This document shows, piece by piece, positions 59,604-64,000 of a stretch of 64,000 nucleotides of DNA; position 1 is the stretch's first letter, and every line of letters starts with the position of its first letter. The translations under genes were made by a program, and so were the position numbers. Under the pieces are notes generated by a model that saw only the letters and a program-made list of their open reading frames with translations, was not told the DNA's origin and did no database searches. Source of the DNA: Nonomuraea rhodomycinica (GTDB taxonomy: Bacteria; Actinomycetota; Actinomycetes; Streptosporangiales; Streptosporangiaceae); NCBI RefSeq assembly GCF_013363995.1, contig NZ_JABWGO010000005.1:486083-550082 (forward strand), read 5' to 3'.

Positions 59604-61766
59604 CTAGGAGCCGTCCTCGGGCGACGCCGCCTGCGGAGGGACAGCGGGCAGGCGCTCAGTGGCTCCGGCCTCCGCGTCACCGCCCCCTGACGGCCGGCCG
59701 CCGCGCTCCGCGCCGTCCCCGCCCGTCGCCGTCCGGCGCTCCCCGGACGCTGCCGACCCGTCGGCAGGCCCCGGCGAGGGCGTCTGAGCCGGAACGCTCC
59801 CCTTCCACGGGGAACGCCCGTTGGCCGTGGAGGCGGGCACCCGCGGAATCGCCCCAGTGGGCGCGTCCTCGTCGCCGACCTCCCCCACCGCGGCATCCTC
59901 ACCCACGGCACCCGGCGAGAACCCCCCACGGCTTCCGCCCGCGTCCCTGAGAGCCTTCTCACGGCGCCCGGCACCGTCTCCCCCGCCCAGCACCTCACGT
60001 GACGTCTCGAACGCGCCCAGAGCCCCGTTCCCGAGCCCTCCGGAGCCGTTCCCCGCGACGCCCGCACCCGATCGACCGTCGGCCACCACTCCGTCACCGC
60101 TGATCAAGCCGTCCGCCCCGCCCGCAGCAGCAGAGCCACCGGCACCCGAAACACCGGCAGGACGGACGACATCTCCGGCGATGTCCCCCATGTCCGAACG
60201 CGCCCCGGCGAAGTCAGCCGCCCGCCCACTCGGAGAGACGGCCACCCGCCCACCAGAGGAGCCGTCCTCTTGACCAGCCTCAGCCTCGGGCTCGGCGTCC
60301 TCCCCACCGCCGGCGTCGGCATCACTCAGCCGCCCGCCGCCGGAAGGCCCCTCAGGCCCCTCCTCGACGCCCACCACCTCGGACCCCGGCCCGCGACGCG
60401 ACAACAGCGCGGCCAGCACGATCACCGCCACCACCAGGAACCCGCCGATGAGCGCCCACATGTGCAGCGCCCCCACGAACCGGTCCACGAGCTGCTGCGG
60501 CGTACTCACCCCGCGCAGCATCGCCATCTGCACCCCACTGCCGAGCAGGTATCCCGCCAGCACGCCGGGGAAGCACAGCGCCAGCCCGAACAGCGCGGCC
60601 CCCACGCCGGCCCGCCGCAGCGACGCCGTCAGGGCCACGGCCGCGCCCACCGCCAGCAGCGTGAACGGAACGACCAGCACCCGCCCGTCGGCCGCCGGCA
60701 CCACGACCCGCACCGAGCACAGGCCCACCACCATCGACAGCAGACCGAGCGGCGCCGGCCAGGTCGCCTCGCCCCGGACGAACAGCCGCACCAGCACCGC
60801 CGCCGCCACGGCCAGTCCGCCCGCCACGCCGAACGGCCCCCACAGCCCCTTCAGGCCGGGCCCGCCGAGCCCGCCCATCTCGACGTACGTCACCTGCGCG
60901 ATGCTCGGCAGCAGCACGGCGCCCACGGCGACCATCACGTAAGCGAGCGAACGCGCCTCGGGCACGCCGATGGAGGCGAGCGCGAGAAGCGCTCCCACGG
61001 CGAGCACGGCGACCACGATCACGATGTTGGGACGCCAGTCCTCGCTCGCGGTGCTGATGGCCACGATCGCGATGCCCGCCGCGGGCATGGTCGCCAGCAG
61101 CAACCTGCTGCGCTCGCGCTGCTGGGGCCGCGGCGCGGGCCGCCGGCCGTACAGCAGCCACAGCACCAGGTAGGCGGCGGCCAGCACCAGCGCGGAGCCG
61201 GTCAGCATCGGGTACGGCTGGAGCGTCACCTTCCAGTCGCTCACGCCGTCGAGCGGCCACAGGGCGAGCGCCTGGGCGCTGAGCAGGCTGAGCGCCAGCA
61301 CCCCCGACCAGACCGCGCGCAGCACCGCCGGGCGCTCCCAGGCGGCCACCAGCGTGGCGGGGAGCAGCAGCCCGGCGCCCACGCCGTGCAGGACGCGCAG
61401 CACGCCGACGAGGAACGTCGAACCCGCGTAGCCTCCGGCGGCGTCGGCCACGGCCAGCAGCGCGAGCCCGGCGATCAGGACGTAGGCGACCCGCACCCGG
61501 CCCAGCGCCACGGAGGCGAGCGGGACCGTCAGCATCATCGCGGGCAGGGCCATACCGTGCGCGCGCATGAGCCCGAGCCGGTCGAACCCCGGCGGCAGCA
61601 GGTCGCCGACCACGGAGACGGTGTTGGGGATGGCGACGATCGCCAGGGGCAGCGCGGCCACGATGAGCAGCGCCAGCACGGTGTCGAGGAACCACGGGTG
61701 GGTGGTGCCGGGGTCGGATCCCGTGGCCGGCTGGTTCGGGGTCCGCTGAATCGGGGGGACGGCCAT
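59604..61766 (-). CDS. MFS-like membrane transporter with long disordered C-terminus
   Basis: 720 residues from ATG 61766. Residues ~25-520 carry about 14 hydrophobic helices; VLRVLHGVGAGLLLPATLVA resembles the DHA2-type MFS motif in helix 4-5. Residues ~530-720 are Gly/Ala/Glu-rich, low-complexity and likely cytoplasmic. No drug or substrate can be assigned. It sits between DUF4233 and ndk, which are neighbours in many actinobacteria, so it may be an insertion into that block. The gene ends just inside the flank of the 25-bp repeats. Confidence 0.8.
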   Translation of the reverse strand: MAVPPIQRTPNQPATGSDPGTTHPWFLDTVLALLIVAALPLAIVAIPNTVSVVGDLLPPGFDRLGLMRAHGMALPAMMLTVPLASVALGRVRVAYVLIAGLALLAVADAAGGYAGSTFLVGVLRVLHGVGAGLLLPATLVAAWERPAVLRAVWSGVLALSLLSAQALALWPLDGVSDWKVTLQPYPMLTGSALVLAAAYLVLWLLYGRRPAPRPQQRERSRLLLATMPAAGIAIVAISTASEDWRPNIVIVVAVLAVGALLALASIGVPEARSLAYVMVAVGAVLLPSIAQVTYVEMGGLGGPGLKGLWGPFGVAGGLAVAAAVLVRLFVRGEATWPAPLGLLSMVVGLCSVRVVVPAADGRVLVVPFTLLAVGAAVALTASLRRAGVGAALFGLALCFPGVLAGYLLGSGVQMAMLRGVSTPQQLVDRFVGALHMWALIGGFLVVAVIVLAALLSRRGPGSEVVGVEEGPEGPSGGGRLSDADAGGGEDAEPEAEAGQEDGSSGGRVAVSPSGRAADFAGARSDMGDIAGDVVRPAGVSGAGGSAAAGGADGLISGDGVVADGRSGAGVAGNGSGGLGNGALGAFETSREVLGGGDGAGRREKALRDAGGSRGGFSPGAVGEDAAVGEVGDEDAPTGAIPRVPASTANGRSPWKGSVPAQTPSPGPADGSAASGERRTATGGDGAERGGRPSGGGDAEAGATERLPAVPPQAASPEDGS

Positions 61767-61777
61767 GTTGGCCGACT

Positions 61778-62143
61778 TTAGCGGGAAGTCACGCCTTCGA
61801 CACGGCGAGCGACGAATATCGCGGTGATCCACAGCGCCAGGAAGATCGCCCCGAGGAAGAACATGGCCGGGACCAGGAAGCCCGTCGCGATGGCGATCAC
61901 CTGGACCAGGGTGCCCAGGACGTACCCGATCGGCTTCTTCAGCAGACCGGCCGCCACCACGCACAGCACGGCCAGGCCGATGCCGGCCGTGACGGCCAGC
62001 GAGGGCCGCACTCCGTTCACGGCGATCGCGACGGGCGTGACCAGCCCGGCGACGATGGCCTCCATGCCGAGCACGCTCGACCCGAGGCGGCGCATGCCGG
62101 GGGTCACCTCGAAGCCCAGCAGGCCCTTACCGCCGCCGGCCAT
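61778..62143 (-). CDS. DUF4233 membrane protein
   Basis: 121 residues, four helices (SSVLGMEAIVAGLVTPVAIA, LAVTAGIGLAVLCVVAAGLL, YVLGTLVQVIAIATGFLVPA, FLGAIFLALWITAIFVARR). Actinobacterial family that follows folC; function unknown. ATG 62143 shares a base with the folC stop (TGATG) and has GGAGGG 7 nt upstream; GTG 62146 is the alternative. Confidence 0.92.
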   Translation of the reverse strand: MAGGGKGLLGFEVTPGMRRLGSSVLGMEAIVAGLVTPVAIAVNGVRPSLAVTAGIGLAVLCVVAAGLLKKPIGYVLGTLVQVIAIATGFLVPAMFFLGAIFLALWITAIFVARRVEGVTSR

Positions 62144-63462
62144 CACTCGCCCTCCGCCCTCAGCAGGTGGCGGGCGTCGCCGGCGGTGATCACGGACCCG
62201 GTGATCAGTACGCCTGTGCCGCTGAACTCGCCCTCGGCGTCGGCGATGCCGATGCCCTTGTCGATCGCGTCGTCGAGCCGCTCGACGACGTGCACACGAT
62301 CCTCGCCGAACACGGCCACCGCCAGCCGCCCCAGCTCCTCGGGCGCCATCGACCTGGGCGAGGAGTTCCGGGTGACGATGATCTCCTCCAGCATGGGCTC
62401 CAGGAGCTCCAGCATGGCGTCCACGTCCTTGTCGCCCATGGCGGCGACCACGCCGACGACCTTGGCGAAGTCGAACGCCTCGTGCAGCGCGTCGAGCGTG
62501 GCCTGCATGCCGCCGGGGTTGTGCGCCGCGTCGACCACCACGGTCGGGTTGCGCCGGACGACCTCCAGCCGTCCCGGCGACGACGCCTGCGCGAACGCCT
62601 GGCGTACCAACTCCGTGTCCAGCGGCTCGTCGCCGCCCGTGAGCGCCTCGACGGCGGCGAGGGCCGTGACCGCGTTGCTCGCCTGGTGGGCGCCGTAGAG
62701 CGGCAGGTACACCTCGTCGTAGACGCCCTTGAGGCCGCGCAGGGTCAGGAGCTGGCCGCCGATCGCCACCTCGCGGGCCAGCACGCCGAACTCCAGTCCC
62801 TCACGCGCCACGACCGCGCCTACCTCGGCGGCGCGGCGCATGAGCACCTCGGCCGCCTCCAGCTCCTGCTGGGCGAGGATGGCGGTCGCGCCGGGCTTGA
62901 TGATGCCGGCCTTCTCGCCGGCGATGCTCGGGATGTCGGGGCCGAGCCGGTCGGTGTGGTCGAGCGAGATGGGCGTGATGACGGCGACGGTGCCGTCGGC
63001 GACGTTCGTCGCGTCCCAGGACCCGCCCATGCCGGTCTCGATCACGGCGACGTCGACCGGGGTGTCGGCGAAGGCCGCGAACGCCATGGCCGTCAGCAGT
63101 TCGAAGAACTGGATGCGGCGGCCCTGCGTGTCGGTCAGCTCGACGTACGGGATGATCTCCTCGTAGACCTGCGCGAAGCGCTCCTCGCTCAGCGGCTCGC
63201 CGTCCACAGTGATGCGCTCGCGCATCGAGACGAGATGCGGGCTGGTGAAGCGGCCGACGCGAAGGTTGCGCTCACGCAGCAGCGCCTCGGTCAGGCGGGC
63301 CGTACTGGTCTTGCCGTTGGTGCCCGCTATGTGAATGACCGGGTACGCCCGCTGGGGAGAGCCGAGCAGGTCGAGCAGGGCGGCGATCCGGTCGAGCGTG
63401 GGCTCGAAGTCCCATTCGACGCCCCGGTCCATGATCGCGCGTTCAACAGCACGGTAGTCCAC
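62143..63462 (-). CDS. folC: Folylpolyglutamate/dihydrofolate synthase
   Basis: 439 residues from GTG 63462. Mur-ligase-type motifs: P-loop IHIAGTNGKTSTARLTEALL, SPHLVSMRERITVDG, VDVAVIETGMGGSWDATNV, ITPISLDHTDRLGPDI, and the C-terminal VVVDAAHNPGGMQATLDAL. It adds glutamates to folates. In many actinobacteria valS lies directly upstream; here the upstream DNA is a short gap and a 5S rRNA gene. Confidence 0.96.
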   Translation of the reverse strand: MDYRAVERAIMDRGVEWDFEPTLDRIAALLDLLGSPQRAYPVIHIAGTNGKTSTARLTEALLRERNLRVGRFTSPHLVSMRERITVDGEPLSEERFAQVYEEIIPYVELTDTQGRRIQFFELLTAMAFAAFADTPVDVAVIETGMGGSWDATNVADGTVAVITPISLDHTDRLGPDIPSIAGEKAGIIKPGATAILAQQELEAAEVLMRRAAEVGAVVAREGLEFGVLAREVAIGGQLLTLRGLKGVYDEVYLPLYGAHQASNAVTALAAVEALTGGDEPLDTELVRQAFAQASSPGRLEVVRRNPTVVVDAAHNPGGMQATLDALHEAFDFAKVVGVVAAMGDKDVDAMLELLEPMLEEIIVTRNSSPRSMAPEELGRLAVAVFGEDRVHVVERLDDAIDKGIGIADAEGEFSGTGVLITGSVITAGDARHLLRAEGE

Positions 63463-63881
63463 CCCTCAACCCTACTGAGCGCCCCGACCGGTCGGGGACG
63501 GGGTCAGCGGGGGACGACATGGATGAACTCCGGAGGTTTCCCCGTTTCGAAGGAGCGCCTCCAATGGCGGGACGCCGAGTCCGCGGCAGACGGCCTCACA
63601 CGGCCGCTCCCGCCCGCTTCCCCCAGGACAAGTAAGGGCGCCAAGACGTCCGCATGTGCGCATGCGCGCTGTAAACGCGGAACGCTGCACAAGAGGCACC
63701 TGAAGGACAGACGCCCTGCGCCTGTAAAGCTTGTGAACGATGCGCGTCAACGCCGCCCACAAGGCGCCGGCCAGCCCCCACAAGCCCGCACAACGCAAGA
63801 AAGGGCCCCATCCTCCGCCCCTCAAGCCAACCCTGGCCCGAGAAGCTCCGGATGGAGCCCTTACCTGTCAAACAAAGATTG
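63463..63881. other. folC-5S gap
   Basis: About 420 bp. No convincing gene on either strand: open frames exist but lack ribosome sites and recognisable content. It should contain the folC promoter and the end of the rRNA operon; after the 5S gene the minus strand reads CTTTGTTTG, a T-rich stretch. Confidence 0.5.
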
Positions 63882-63999
63882 TCCGGCGGTGACCTACTCT
63901 CCCACACCCTCCCGAGTGCAGTACCATCGGCGCTGGGAAGCTTAACTTCCGGGTTCGGAATGTAACCGGGTGTTTCCTTCCCGCCATAACCGCCGTAAC
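63882..63999 (-). rRNA. rrf: 5S ribosomal RNA
   Basis: About 118 nt. Conserved blocks on the minus strand: CCCGGTTACATTCCGAACCC, GGAAGTTAAGC, CGCCGATGGTACTGC and GTGGGAGAGTAGG. The terminal stem pairs TACGGCGG with CCGCCGGA. The 23S gene should lie just beyond the right edge. Ends are placed by the terminal stem and may be off by 1-3 nt. Confidence 0.95.
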
Positions 64000-64000
64000 C

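Noticed and set aside
63472..63825. 117-codon minus-strand frame between folC and 5S rRNA
   Set aside because: No recognisable content, no ribosome site, and several alternative frames overlap it.

Overview
The window is high-GC actinomycete DNA. GTG and TTG starts are common, genes overlap by 4 bp in many places, and the gene order nadD-rsfS, obg-rpmA-rplU-rne and rodA-mrdA-mreD-mreC-mreB-ndk is that of an actinobacterial chromosome. A gas-vesicle cluster, LitR/ECF light genes and large secreted glycosidases fit a soil genus of the Streptosporangiales/Streptomycetales. The genus cannot be fixed from sequence alone; Nonomuraea-like is a guess.

Layout. 1-9.8 kb is a sugar-utilisation locus: a divergent LacI-family repressor (cut by the window edge), a lipoprotein binding protein, two ABC permeases, a cytoplasmic GH127 enzyme and a 1345-residue secreted multidomain glycosidase. 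A consensus promoter overlapped by an operator-like palindrome precedes it. 9.85-15.94 kb, on the minus strand, is a ten-gene gas-vesicle operon (gvpK,S,L,J,O,G,F,A plus an SRPBCC protein and an acidic/Ser-Lys-rich protein). 16-25 kb is mixed accessory DNA: a CadD-like transporter, an SDR, tRNA-Ala(GGC), an HTH/Clp-N pair behind paired palindromes, a decayed MarR/dienelactone-hydrolase pair, an AlaX-like hydrolase with a CynX-like exporter, an SRPBCC protein, small membrane proteins, a DUF523 protein and a metallopeptidase homologue whose HExxH motif is lost. 25-34.7 kb has an NhaA-DsbA fusion, a WYL regulator with a clear operator, a tandem GNAT protein and a putative light-response block (photolyase, LitR-like MerR/B12 regulator, ECF sigma factor, DUF523-DUF1722 protein), then an AIM24 protein and a second identical tRNA-Ala.

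35-64 kb is mostly conserved core on the minus strand: phosphatase-rsfS-nadD, proA-proB, obg, rpmA-rplU, rne, two radical-SAM-associated genes, the rod-shape cluster, ndk, a large membrane protein, DUF4233, folC and a complete 5S rRNA at the right edge. The exceptions are an M48 peptidase, a repeat-rich Ser/Thr kinase and a TetR regulator.

The observations most worth a second look are the gas-vesicle operon with its two extra lead genes and a 39-bp in-frame repeat in gvpJ, the two-palindrome and apparently leaderless promoter of the HTH/Clp-N pair, the light-response block without visible carotenoid genes, and several tandem-repeat tracts between core genes. No CRISPR array, insertion sequence, prophage or attachment site was seen.
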